Source of the DNA: Gammaproteobacteria bacterium | GTDB taxonomy: Bacteria > Pseudomonadota > Gammaproteobacteria > Steroidobacterales > Woeseiaceae | Assembly: GCA_009937605.1 (NCBI GenBank) | Contig: JAACFG010000002.1 | Coordinates: forward strand, 1 to 49,301 | Reading direction: 5' to 3' | Length of the DNA stretch: 49,301 nucleotides | Shown: piece after piece, positions 33,470 through 40,595 of the stretch | Layout: the number at the start of each line of letters is the position of its first letter | Position numbering within the stretch: position 1 is the stretch's first letter | Program-made: the position numbers and the translations under genes | Notes under the pieces: model-generated | Told to the model about the DNA's origin: nothing | The model's database searches: none | The model's input: only the letters and a program-made list of their open reading frames with translations

Positions 33470-34480
33470 ATGAAACTTCAGCAACTGAAATACTTGCTCG
33501 CGATTGTCGACAATGGCCTGAACATCACGGCCGCTGCCGACAAGCTCTACACATCGCAACCCGGTGTCAGCAAGCAACTCAAGTTACTCGAAGAAGAACT
33601 TGGCATGCTCCTGTTCGAACGCAGGGGCAAAAGCCTGGGCTCGATTACACCCACGGGTGAGCGCGTGATCGAGCGCGCGCGCATCATCATGAAGGAAGTC
33701 GACAACATTCGAACCCTGGCATCCGATGCATTTGCCGAGGAAGAGGGTTCGTTGTCGATTGCCACCACCCACACCCAGGCACGCTACGTCCTGCCCGAAA
33801 TTATCGGTGAATTTCGCAAGCGCTTTCCCAAGGTCAGTCTGAACCTGCACCAGGGAACATCTGAGCAGATTGCCGACATGGTGGAAGCAAATCGTGTCGA
33901 CTTCGCAATCGCTACGGGATCGCGAGACCTCTTTGCCAAGCTGCTGCTCGTACCGGGGTATAACTGGAATCGCTCGATCGTCGTGCCACGCGGACACGAA
34001 CTCACAAGGCTCGATCGAAAGTTACAGCTGCAGGACCTGGTGAAATTCCCGCTCGTAACCTATGTATTCAGTTTTGCCGGGGAATCATCGCTGAAGAAGG
34101 CTTTCGCCGACGAGGGGCTGGAACCCGAGGTGGCATTCACCGCACGCGACGCGGATGTCATCAAGACCTATGTACGGATGGGGCTGGGGGTAGGTATTGT
34201 CGCGAGTATGGCGGCCGATTGTTCCGACAGCGAAGACCTGCAGGTCATCAGTGCCGACGGGCTGTTTCCGCAAAGCATGACCTGGATAGGCTATCGTCAC
34301 GACACGGTGCTGCGACGCTACATGCTGGAATTCATTCACTTGTTCACTTCGCACCTCAGCCGAAAACAGATCGATGCGGTCCAGCGCGCAACGAACCAGG
34401 CCAGGATTGACGAGATCTTTCAGGACATCGAGATACCGATGCGTGGTGGCTGCACCGACGAGGTAATCGCCTCGGCCTGA
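33470..34480 (+). CDS. cysB: LysR-type transcriptional regulator CysB
   Basis: A 336-residue LysR-family regulator of sulfate assimilation. The N-terminal winged helix-turn-helix (residues 1-60) begins MKLQQLKYLLAIVDNGLNIT and contains AADKLYTSQPGVSKQLKLLE, typical of CysB. The effector domain (about 90-300) contains THTQARYVLPEII and GVGIVASMA. E. coli CysB is 324 residues. It binds N-acetylserine and activates cys genes; here the divergent cysteine synthase is an obvious target. ATG at 33470 gives the family N-terminus; the frame starts 13 codons earlier in non-family sequence. Confidence 0.93.
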   Translation: MKLQQLKYLLAIVDNGLNITAAADKLYTSQPGVSKQLKLLEEELGMLLFERRGKSLGSITPTGERVIERARIIMKEVDNIRTLASDAFAEEEGSLSIATTHTQARYVLPEIIGEFRKRFPKVSLNLHQGTSEQIADMVEANRVDFAIATGSRDLFAKLLLVPGYNWNRSIVVPRGHELTRLDRKLQLQDLVKFPLVTYVFSFAGESSLKKAFADEGLEPEVAFTARDADVIKTYVRMGLGVGIVASMAADCSDSEDLQVISADGLFPQSMTWIGYRHDTVLRRYMLEFIHLFTSHLSRKQIDAVQRATNQARIDEIFQDIEIPMRGGCTDEVIASA

Positions 34481-34487
34481 GCGCTGC

Positions 34488-35075
34488 TCAGTAGATTCGA
34501 ATACCGCCATGCCGCTTGCGGCTGCTGCGGTCGGCCCACCAGAGGCCAGCAAGATACCCAGCGATAAGGCACACGAGGATTGCTCCGCCCACCCAGGCAA
34601 GCGGGACGCTGCCCCGGTATTGCTCTTTCATACCCTGAATCGACGCGTTCTCTTCCTGGAGTTCGCTTATTTGCGCCTCTGCGCTGCCGAGCTTCGCCGA
34701 AAGGTCCGCCGTTTCGCTCCGGAGATTCTCGATCGTCGCCGCCGGTTGTGCGAATGCCGCCTTTGCTTCGGCCAGTTCCGTGGCCAGTGCATCGCGTTCG
34801 GCCGCCGTCTCGGCAACTATCAGCTTGGCCGGTTTCTCGTCGACGAGGTACCCGGACTTAACCCAGCCTTCTGTGCCATCGGGCAGGCGAACGTTGGCAT
34901 AATTTCCGGCGCGCAGCAGCACCTCCATTGGCTGGCCGCTCTCCAGCACGCGAAACGCGCGATCACTTGTATCCTCCGCCGTGTGCAGGCCAAGCCTGAG
35001 GTTATCGGTGACGTAAGCCGTGTCCGCGGCCGCGATCAACGGCAGCAGCGCAAGCACCCCAATTATCAGACGCAT
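34488..35075 (-). CDS. SH3-domain membrane protein, TIGR04211 type
   Basis: A 195-residue envelope protein. The signal peptide ends AADTAYVTD (about residue 19). A bacterial SH3 domain (about 20-85: RLGLHTAEDTSDRAFRVLES, LPDGTEGWVKSGYL) is followed by a coiled coil (about 95-155) and a C-terminal membrane segment (about 160-182) with a basic tail (RSSRKRHGG). This order matches the YgiM/TIGR04211 family, whose role is unknown, though SH3 domains often bind peptidoglycan peptides. GGAG lies eight bases before the ATG at 35075. It follows dacB by 57 bases on the same strand, so may join that unit, and converges with cysB across seven bases. Confidence 0.85.
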   Translation of the reverse strand: MRLIIGVLALLPLIAAADTAYVTDNLRLGLHTAEDTSDRAFRVLESGQPMEVLLRAGNYANVRLPDGTEGWVKSGYLVDEKPAKLIVAETAAERDALATELAEAKAAFAQPAATIENLRSETADLSAKLGSAEAQISELQEENASIQGMKEQYRGSVPLAWVGGAILVCLIAGYLAGLWWADRSSRKRHGGIRIY

Positions 35076-35132
35076 AGTCGATCTCCAAAACACGCCGCGA
35101 GTGTACACCATGACAATATGTTCAATTGTGAA

Positions 35133-36578
35133 CTACTGCTCGTAAACCCAGCGAAGCACCGCTTCCTGCACCTCTTCGCCCGGCCCGCGGTGAATATCTT
35201 CATAGTTCTGCATGACCACGACCGTAAGACGGCGCCCTGAGCGGGCCTGGATATAGCCGGCTATGGCGGTGACGTGATCGAGCGAACCCGTCTTGAGATG
35301 CGCCTTGCCCGCGAGTTCACTGTCAACAAATCGACGGGACAATGTGCCATCCAGCCCGGTCAGTGACATGGAGGCCAGGTACTCGGGCATGTAGGGCTGC
35401 TTCCAGGCGAAGCGCAACAATGCCGCCATGTCGGCGACGGTAATGCGTGACTCGCGTGACAATCCAGCGCCGTTTTCCAGCGCCAGATCACTGGGCTCGA
35501 GGCCATTGTCGCGCAACCATTTCGCGATAACGTCACGGCCTCCAGATTCGGTTCCAGGAGGACCAAGCGCCTCGGCGGACAGCGTGTAGAGCACCTGCCT
35601 GGCCATGACATTGTTGCTGTGCTTGTTGACCCTCGCGATCATATCGAACAGGGGCAATGAGTCGAAAGACAGGATTGGCTCGACATCGTCGGACACGACG
35701 GTGTTTCCCCAGTTGCCGTCGAAATAACCGCCCGATTCAGACCAGAGCGACCGAAACAGGCCATAAGTGAACTCATTGTGCGTCAGCACGGCCCTGTCCA
35801 TCGCGTAGAGTCGGCAACCACCCGGAAACTTGCCCGAAAAGGTCACCTTGTCATCGTGACCGTTTCCGGAAACGGCGATGCCGCGCTGGTACCCGCGGCA
35901 ACTGCCCGGGGTAACCCGGAGTTGATTAGTGACACGCAGGTTGTCGAGATCGGGATCCACTGTCACCTTGACCGACTGGCCATCGGGCTCGAACCAGTAG
36001 CGCACAACTTTGAAATTTGTCAGCAGTGCGTTCGGCGCGACGTTGTATGCGCGTAACGGTTGGCTGTCGAACGCGCCGGGATCATACGTGCCAATATCGA
36101 AGTAGCTATCGTCGATCAACAGGTCGCCGGTAATTTCTTCAATGCCGGCTAGACGAATGCTGCGCAGCATCTGCCAGAATCGTTCCGTGACGAGAAACGG
36201 ATCGCCGTAGCCTTTCAGAAGCAAGTCACCGTTAAGGCGTCCGTCCTTAACTTCGCCGAGCGCAAATATGTCTGTCTTCCAGCGATAGGCGGGGCCAAGC
36301 GTATCGAGCGCAACGAGCGTCGTGAGCAACTTCATAGTCGATGCCGGGTTGCGCGGCGTGGCCGCCAAATGCTCCAGGACCACCTCACCCGTCTCGACAT
36401 CTTCAACGTAAATGCTCAGGGAGTCCTGCGGAACCTGACGCACGTTCAGGACGGCGCGCACACCGACGGGCAGCTCGCTGTCATTTGCGGTGTCATCTGC
36501 GGTGTCATCTGCACTGAAGGCGGGCGGCGCCAACAAGGTGAACAACAGGATGAGAGCAATTTGAGCGCGATCAGGCAT
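35133..36578 (-). CDS. dacB: D-alanyl-D-alanine carboxypeptidase/endopeptidase (PBP4, DacB)
   Basis: A 481-residue periplasmic class C low-molecular-mass penicillin-binding protein that trims or cleaves peptidoglycan cross-links. The signal peptide is residues 1-22 (ending PPAFSA). Active-site motifs are STMK (Ser80, Lys83), SNN (321-323) and KTG (429-431). The insert domain between the first two motifs is of PBP4 type. A short ADDT repeat follows the signal. ATG at 36578 overlaps the end of the TVP38 gene by eight bases, so translation is coupled to it; a longer frame to 36611 is inside that gene. Confidence 0.94.
   Translation of the reverse strand: MPDRAQIALILLFTLLAPPAFSADDTADDTANDSELPVGVRAVLNVRQVPQDSLSIYVEDVETGEVVLEHLAATPRNPASTMKLLTTLVALDTLGPAYRWKTDIFALGEVKDGRLNGDLLLKGYGDPFLVTERFWQMLRSIRLAGIEEITGDLLIDDSYFDIGTYDPGAFDSQPLRAYNVAPNALLTNFKVVRYWFEPDGQSVKVTVDPDLDNLRVTNQLRVTPGSCRGYQRGIAVSGNGHDDKVTFSGKFPGGCRLYAMDRAVLTHNEFTYGLFRSLWSESGGYFDGNWGNTVVSDDVEPILSFDSLPLFDMIARVNKHSNNVMARQVLYTLSAEALGPPGTESGGRDVIAKWLRDNGLEPSDLALENGAGLSRESRITVADMAALLRFAWKQPYMPEYLASMSLTGLDGTLSRRFVDSELAGKAHLKTGSLDHVTAIAGYIQARSGRRLTVVVMQNYEDIHRGPGEEVQEAVLRWVYEQ
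36481..36516 (-). repeat. 12-bp tandem repeat coding for ADDT units in PBP4
   Basis: Three copies of a 12-base unit (TCATCTGCGGTG on the plus strand, with 1-2 changes) code for ADDTADDTANDS just after the signal peptide of PBP4. Confidence 0.75.
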
Positions 36579-37281
36579 TATCGGAATCCATGGTTGGCAG
36601 GTGACGTTCAAGGGCGCGACTCGCAGCGCGATGCATCACCCAGGTAAGAAGGGATATGCCGACGATTCCGGCACCCAGGATCCAGTATCCGAGGACCGTC
36701 GGCGTCGCAGCACCTGAGAGTATTTGTCCAATATCACGGGCGAGGGTTCCAAGGTAGACATACAGGGCGACGGGTACCAGCATTCCCGCAGCTGTCGCGA
36801 TAAGGTGTGTGGTGCCGCGCACGGCGGTAATGCCATAGGCGTAGTTCAGCAGATTAAACGGGATGACCAGCGACAAGCGCGTCAGGACGACAATCAGAAA
36901 GGCCTCCTCTCGTAGCCCGGCTTCTATCGCGGCAAGCCTGCGATTTCCAGACACTTTTGCTGCCACCCAGTCGCGGGCGATGAGCCTGCCAACGAGAAAT
37001 GCGCACTGCGCACCAAGTGTGATCGCGATCGCTGACAGGAACGTTCCGGCGCCGAACCCGAACACGTATCCGGCGATCATCATTGAGCCCGAGCCGGGTA
37101 TGAACAGAACGGTGGCAAGGACAACACACACGAGATAGACGAAACCGCCGGCCACGGGATTCGCCTGCGCCCAGTCGACCAGGGTCGTGACGGGACCTGC
37201 AATTGGCAGCACGTACAACGCGTACACAAGCGCGGCAAAAATCGCGACCAGGACCAGCCTGTTGATCGTTGCTCGTTTCAT
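36571..37281 (-). CDS. TVP38/TMEM64 (SNARE-associated) family membrane protein
   Basis: A 236-residue inner-membrane protein with about six hydrophobic segments. The VTT/DedA-like core is visible: VLATVLFIPGSGSMMIAGYV, FGFGAGTFLSAIA, LGAQCAFLVGR and the re-entrant RLSLVIPFNLLNYAYGI. Members of this superfamily are implicated in lipid scrambling or transport. ATG at 37281 overlaps the TGA of the sigma-54 activator gene by four bases (ATGA), and its end overlaps dacB by eight bases. Regulator, membrane protein and PBP4 are therefore a tightly coupled set, suggesting an envelope-related signal or target. Confidence 0.88.
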   Translation of the reverse strand: MKRATINRLVLVAIFAALVYALYVLPIAGPVTTLVDWAQANPVAGGFVYLVCVVLATVLFIPGSGSMMIAGYVFGFGAGTFLSAIAITLGAQCAFLVGRLIARDWVAAKVSGNRRLAAIEAGLREEAFLIVVLTRLSLVIPFNLLNYAYGITAVRGTTHLIATAAGMLVPVALYVYLGTLARDIGQILSGAATPTVLGYWILGAGIVGISLLTWVMHRAASRALERHLPTMDSDNA

Positions 37282-39077
37282 GTCGATGGTCGCTTGATCT
37301 TGTAGGTACGGATACGGTCGGCCAACGTGGTCGGGCGCACGCCCAGCACTTCCGCAGCACCACCTTCACCGGAGACTTTCCAGTTCGACTGCTCGAGTGC
37401 CTTGACGATATTGCGTTTCTGGTAGTCGCGCATTTCGCGCTCGGTAAGGACACCTGCCGTAGTTGACTCGGCTTCGGCCGGAGCGGCCGTCGCCTGCGCG
37501 AAGCCCGGCATGGACAGATCCAGGCGCAAAACCTTGTTGGGCGAGAGAATGACTGCACGCTCGATCACATTCTTCAACTCGCGGACATTGCCCGGCCAAC
37601 TGTAGCTCTTCAGGTCTACTGCCTGGGCGCGCGTCAGCGTCAATATTTCGCGTCCAAAATCCTTGCACGTCTGTTCGAGGAAGTGCTGGGCGAGTTGCAC
37701 GATATCGTCGCCTCGCTCACGAAGTGGTGGCACTTCTACCGGAAACACACTTAGCCTGTAGAACAGGTCCTCACGGAACTCACCATCGACGATCAGCTGC
37801 TCGAGATTGCGGTTGGTTGCGGCGATGACTCGGACATCCACTGATCGAGTCACGTCGTCGCCAACTCGCTCGAACTCGCTCTCCTGGAGAACGCGCAGCA
37901 GTTTTCCCTGCAACTCCATCGGAATCTCACCGACCTCGTCGAGAAAGATCGTACCTCCGTCCGCGAGCTGAAACCGGCCAATACGGTCGCGATGCGCGCC
38001 CGTAAATGCGCCTCGAACGTGGCCGAAAAACTCACTCTCAAATAGCTCCTTCGGAATCGACGCACAATTCACTTTTACGAGTGGCCCGTCCAGGCGGGGA
38101 CTGCGAGCATGAATCGCTCGAGCGACGAGTTCCTTGCCGACGCCGGATTCCCCCTCTATAAGCACGCTGGCCGGTGTCTCCGCAACCGCTTCCACTCGTT
38201 TCAACATGCGCCGGAGTGCCGGGCTTGTCCCGACGATACGGCCGAAGTTCATCGCGACGTTAACCTCTTCGCGGAGGTAGTCGCGTTCGCGCTCCAACTC
38301 CTCACGCAAGCGAGCATTTTCCAGCAGCGTACCTCGCAATTGGCTCTCCGCGCGATTGCGTTCGGTTACGTCTTTGGATGCCACCAGCATTCGATCGACC
38401 TCGCCGTCTTCGTCACGGTGGGAAATCGCAGACATGATCAGGTCGATCGTGGTGCCGTCCTTCGCCACCATTTGGCGTTCGAGGTTGTTAAATTCGCCCT
38501 CGGCGATCAGCTTCCGCAGTCTTCCGTCTTCGTACCGCTTTTGGTCCGCGATACTCATGAAGTCCGTGATCGGCCGTCCGAGCACCTCCTCTCGCGAGAA
38601 CCCGAGTTTGCTCAGCCAATGATCGGTCACCGTGACAACCAAGCCGTCACCATCGACTGTGTGCAGCATGGCCGGCGTGGAGCGGTACAGAGTCCGGTAC
38701 TTGAAGTTGGCGCGCGCCTGGTCGGACAGTTCCGTGTACATGGCGACGGTTCGCAGAAACTCGCCTTCCTGGTTGTACTCGACAAACGCATTCGTTATGC
38801 ACTCGACCACTTCGCCCGCAGCGGTTACCAGGCTGACCGGTTTATTTTCCAGTTTGCCGCGGCGTCGCAGCGCCGGGCGCAACTCTTCCACGATTCGCCT
38901 GGCGGTTTCCGGCGTCGCAAATCTCTCGGGACTCTGCCCGACCATTTCCTCATGCTGATAGCCCAATCGCTCGAGCATGGCGTCGTTAACGTCCAGGTAC
39001 GAACCATCCTCCGCAATCGATGTGGTCATCACGGGGGCCTTGCGAAACAGCCATTCGTAGTCGTCCTGGGTAATCAT
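37278..39077 (-). CDS. PAS-PAS sigma-54-dependent transcriptional activator
   Basis: A 599-residue enhancer-binding protein. Two PAS domains (about 5-120 and 127-240) are joined by a short coiled coil (245-275) to an AAA+ domain: Walker A GESGVGKE (309-316), sigma-54 contact loop GAFTGA (356-361), Walker B GTIFLDE (375-381), and SWPGNVREL (493-501). The Fis-type helix-turn-helix is at about 555-595, with GAAEVLGVRPTTLADRI. There is no receiver domain, so it senses a ligand or redox state through PAS rather than by phosphotransfer from a partner kinase. All activator motifs are intact. Three palindromes start 12 bases upstream of its ATG, so it may also control itself. The two genes after it overlap it and each other. 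Confidence 0.93.
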   Translation of the reverse strand: MITQDDYEWLFRKAPVMTTSIAEDGSYLDVNDAMLERLGYQHEEMVGQSPERFATPETARRIVEELRPALRRRGKLENKPVSLVTAAGEVVECITNAFVEYNQEGEFLRTVAMYTELSDQARANFKYRTLYRSTPAMLHTVDGDGLVVTVTDHWLSKLGFSREEVLGRPITDFMSIADQKRYEDGRLRKLIAEGEFNNLERQMVAKDGTTIDLIMSAISHRDEDGEVDRMLVASKDVTERNRAESQLRGTLLENARLREELERERDYLREEVNVAMNFGRIVGTSPALRRMLKRVEAVAETPASVLIEGESGVGKELVARAIHARSPRLDGPLVKVNCASIPKELFESEFFGHVRGAFTGAHRDRIGRFQLADGGTIFLDEVGEIPMELQGKLLRVLQESEFERVGDDVTRSVDVRVIAATNRNLEQLIVDGEFREDLFYRLSVFPVEVPPLRERGDDIVQLAQHFLEQTCKDFGREILTLTRAQAVDLKSYSWPGNVRELKNVIERAVILSPNKVLRLDLSMPGFAQATAAPAEAESTTAGVLTEREMRDYQKRNIVKALEQSNWKVSGEGGAAEVLGVRPTTLADRIRTYKIKRPST

Positions 39078-39088
39078 GCGCGCATCAT

Positions 39089-39104
39089 ATACGATATTTC
39101 GTAA
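39089..39104. promoter_or_regulatory. activator-binding palindrome 1
   Basis: ATACGATATTTCGTAA, one mismatch from the perfect site 3. It lies 12 bases from the activator ATG and about 94 bases before the -24 element of the sigma-54 promoter. Confidence 0.7.
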
Positions 39105-39110
39105 ATTGTC

Positions 39111-39126
39111 TTACGGTTTTTCGTGA
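39111..39126. promoter_or_regulatory. activator-binding palindrome 2
   Basis: TTACGGTTTTTCGTGA keeps the TTACG and TCGT halves with two changes. Its centre is 22 bases from that of site 1. Confidence 0.65.
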
Positions 39127-39127
39127 T

Positions 39128-39143
39128 TTACGATATTTCGTAA
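39128..39143. promoter_or_regulatory. activator-binding palindrome 3
   Basis: TTACGATATTTCGTAA, perfect half-sites TTACGA and TCGTAA around TATT. Its centre is 17 bases from site 2 and about 56 bases upstream of the sigma-54 promoter GG, the usual enhancer position. Confidence 0.75.
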
Positions 39144-39188
39144 GCACTGAAAAGCCCATAAGTTGTTGTTTGTTAAGTCTTTTCAAAG

Positions 39189-39205
39189 TTGGCACGGCTT
39201 GTGCA
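39189..39205 (+). promoter_or_regulatory. sigma-54 (-24/-12) promoter
   Basis: TTGGCACGGCTTGTGCA fits the TGGCAC-N5-TTGCA consensus. The invariant GG (39191-39192) and GC (39203-39204) are separated by exactly ten bases. The predicted start is near 39216, 63 bases before the small-protein ATG. Confidence 0.8.
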
Positions 39206-39278
39206 CTAAGGAGATCAAAAGCCAGAGCAAATCGGATCGAAAGATCAAAGCTCACAAATCTATTGAAAGGACACGATG

Positions 39279-39563
39279 ATGAAAGCCAGAAATATAGAGA
39301 ACGGACTCGCGCTCGTTGGCGCGGTTGTCGTTTTGATCGGTGTTTCCTTTGCCGCGGACAATGCGCTCGCTGAAGAAAACGCCAATAACACATCCACAGC
39401 CCCCGCCATTCACGGGGCCGCGGAAAACACTTTGAACAGTGCTGAAAAGGCCAATGCCGAAACGGCAGCAGCGGCAGCAGCGTCGCTGGCGCTCGAAAAC
39501 TGGATTGAACTTGATATTCAGCTCGAAGACCGCACATCAACGCTAATAGCACGCGGTAAGTAG
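39279..39563 (+). CDS. small exported alanine-rich protein, sigma-54-controlled, unknown
   Basis: A 94-residue protein not recognised. A signal peptide spans about residues 1-31 (hydrophobic LALVGAVVVLIGVSFA, cleavage near ALA/EE). The mature part of some 63 residues has an Asn/Thr-rich start, an Ala-rich helical middle (AETAAAAAASLALENWIE) and a short charged C-terminus. There are no cysteines. AAGGA lies before two consecutive ATG codons (39276 and 39279); spacing favours the second. It lies behind the sigma-54 promoter at 39189 and is followed by a structured region ending in a terminator, so it is probably a single-gene unit controlled by the divergent PAS-type activator. Confidence 0.8.
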   Translation: MKARNIENGLALVGAVVVLIGVSFAADNALAEENANNTSTAPAIHGAAENTLNSAEKANAETAAAAAASLALENWIELDIQLEDRTSTLIARGK

Positions 39564-39570
39564 GCTAAGC

Positions 39571-39745
39571 ACAATATCCCCCTCCGGTCGCGAGCCAGCC
39601 AGGCTTCTCTCTCCCCCTGACTGCCTGGCCGCTCTGACCGGAAATCACGCCGGACGGATTCCGGCGATATCGGACCAGGAAGGTCCGGCGGCACCCCCCC
39701 CTGCCGCATACTACAAAGGCGCCGGTCATCCGGCGCCTTTTTTTT
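39571..39745 (+). ncRNA. highly structured 3' region or candidate small RNA with five hairpins
   Basis: The 182 bases after the small gene contain five hairpins in sequence. (1) A long nested one, 39584-39641: CCGGTC/GACCGG outside, GAGC/GCTC, and CCAGGC/GCCTGG inside, with a C/T-rich 18-base loop. (2) 39648-39666: CGCCGGA/TCCGGCG, loop CGGAT. (3) 39671-39687: CGGACC/GGTCCG, loop AGGAA. (4) 39688-39707: GCGGCA/TGCCGC, loop of eight C. (5) The terminator. Loops 2 and 3 expose GGA, as in CsrA/RsmA-binding RNAs. It has no open frame on the plus strand, and could be a 3' UTR or a processed or separate RNA. Pairings were read by eye. Confidence 0.5.
39715..39745 (+). terminator. terminator of the sigma-54 transcript, shared with a convergent gene
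   Basis: GGCGCCGG (39718-39725), loop TCAT, CCGGCGCC (39730-39737), then eight T. The TAA of the convergent PGPGW gene (39744-39746) begins in the T tract, the same arrangement as at 5677. Confidence 0.92.
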
Positions 39746-40016
39746 AATCTCCCGATACCCGGCTGCGGTGGCTCTCCGCCTGACTGCTATGGTTGTTCGC
39801 GTTGCGATTGCTAATCGCCTTTCGCAAGTGCTTGAGCCAGGCGCGTGCCCACGCGAATTCAATGCTCAGGATTGCAAGGCCAACCGGGATCATTACCAGC
39901 GCAGGTCCTGGCGTTACAATCATTACGACGCCAATAATCAATACCGTCACACCTACGACAGTGATGACGATGCGCCGCGCCACTTTGTAGGTTAGATGAA
40001 ACGCCCGTTTGATCAC
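39744..40016 (-). CDS. PGPGW-family small membrane protein
   Basis: A 90-residue membrane protein of the PGPGW (PF09656-like) family, of unknown function. A basic N-terminus (VIKRAFHLTYKVARR) precedes two hydrophobic segments (about 16-38 and 41-58). The family signature here is MIVTPGPALVMIPVGLAIL, followed by SIEFAWARAWLKHLRKAI and a polar tail. The start is GTG at 40016 with AAGGA nine bases upstream, or TTG at 40019. Its stop codon lies in the terminator of the convergent sigma-54 unit. It is divergent from the secreted protein gene with 48 bases between them. Confidence 0.8.
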   Translation of the reverse strand: MIKRAFHLTYKVARRIVITVVGVTVLIIGVVMIVTPGPALVMIPVGLAILSIEFAWARAWLKHLRKAISNRNANNHSSQAESHRSRVSGD

Positions 40017-40064
40017 CAAACTTTGTCCTTCGTTTTTGCCACGGCTTGCCGTAGCCTTAGACCG

Positions 40065-40595
40065 ATGAAGTCATGTCAGGCTCCCATTCTAGCGTTATTT
40101 GTCCTTGCAGCCGCTGTTTCGACCGCCGCCGCTGACAATGTGATTGTCGTCGCCGCCCAGGAAGCTGAGGCAACGGTCGCACCGCGATCCGTCCGCGCGC
40201 GAAGCGTCAATCTACCGCCACTCACATTCAAACTGCGTGCGGCTATCCGCTGCGAAGGTGATCCTGTATCGGTCACTTTAAGCGTCGCCGATACCTTTGT
40301 TACCAGGGGACGCGATGAACTGGATGGGCAGCGCGCAACCGAAGCGTCACTGACGGTCCCGGCACAACAACTGGTGTTGGCGTCGAGCAGGCTATTCTGC
40401 ACAGACGACGCAGATGAATCTGCGGACGCGTTGTTCGCAGCGGGATTTGCAACGGCACACGCGTCGCTGCGGTGCGAGGATGAATCGGGTATATCAGCGC
40501 TCTACGCCAGCGCGCCACTGAATGTGAAACTGAGCTGCGATCGTCTGCCGGACGACAGCGAGACCGATCAGGATCCTTCGACCGGCACCAGGTGA
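40065..40595 (+). CDS. exported protein, unknown
   Basis: A 176-residue protein with a clear signal peptide (about residues 1-22, MKSCQAPILALFVLAAAVST, cleavage near AAADN). The mature part is predicted to be beta-rich and has four cysteines (IRCEGD, LFCTDD, LRCEDE, LSCDRL), enough for two disulfides in the periplasm. Not recognised. ATG at 40065 is chosen over 39996, whose first 23 codons precede the signal. Its last 28 bases overlap the end of the convergent dienelactone hydrolase gene. Confidence 0.7.
   Translation: MKSCQAPILALFVLAAAVSTAAADNVIVVAAQEAEATVAPRSVRARSVNLPPLTFKLRAAIRCEGDPVSVTLSVADTFVTRGRDELDGQRATEASLTVPAQQLVLASSRLFCTDDADESADALFAAGFATAHASLRCEDESGISALYASAPLNVKLSCDRLPDDSETDQDPSTGTR

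Noticed and set aside
38109..39104. A 331-codon open frame opposite the sigma-54 activator, running into the operator region.
   Set aside because: The minus frame has full conserved motifs; this translation has none and would run across the palindromes.
39085..39552. A 155-codon minus frame through the sigma-54 promoter and the small gene.
   Set aside because: Basic, cysteine-containing nonsense-like composition and overlap with all regulatory sites; the plus gene has a signal peptide and ribosome site.
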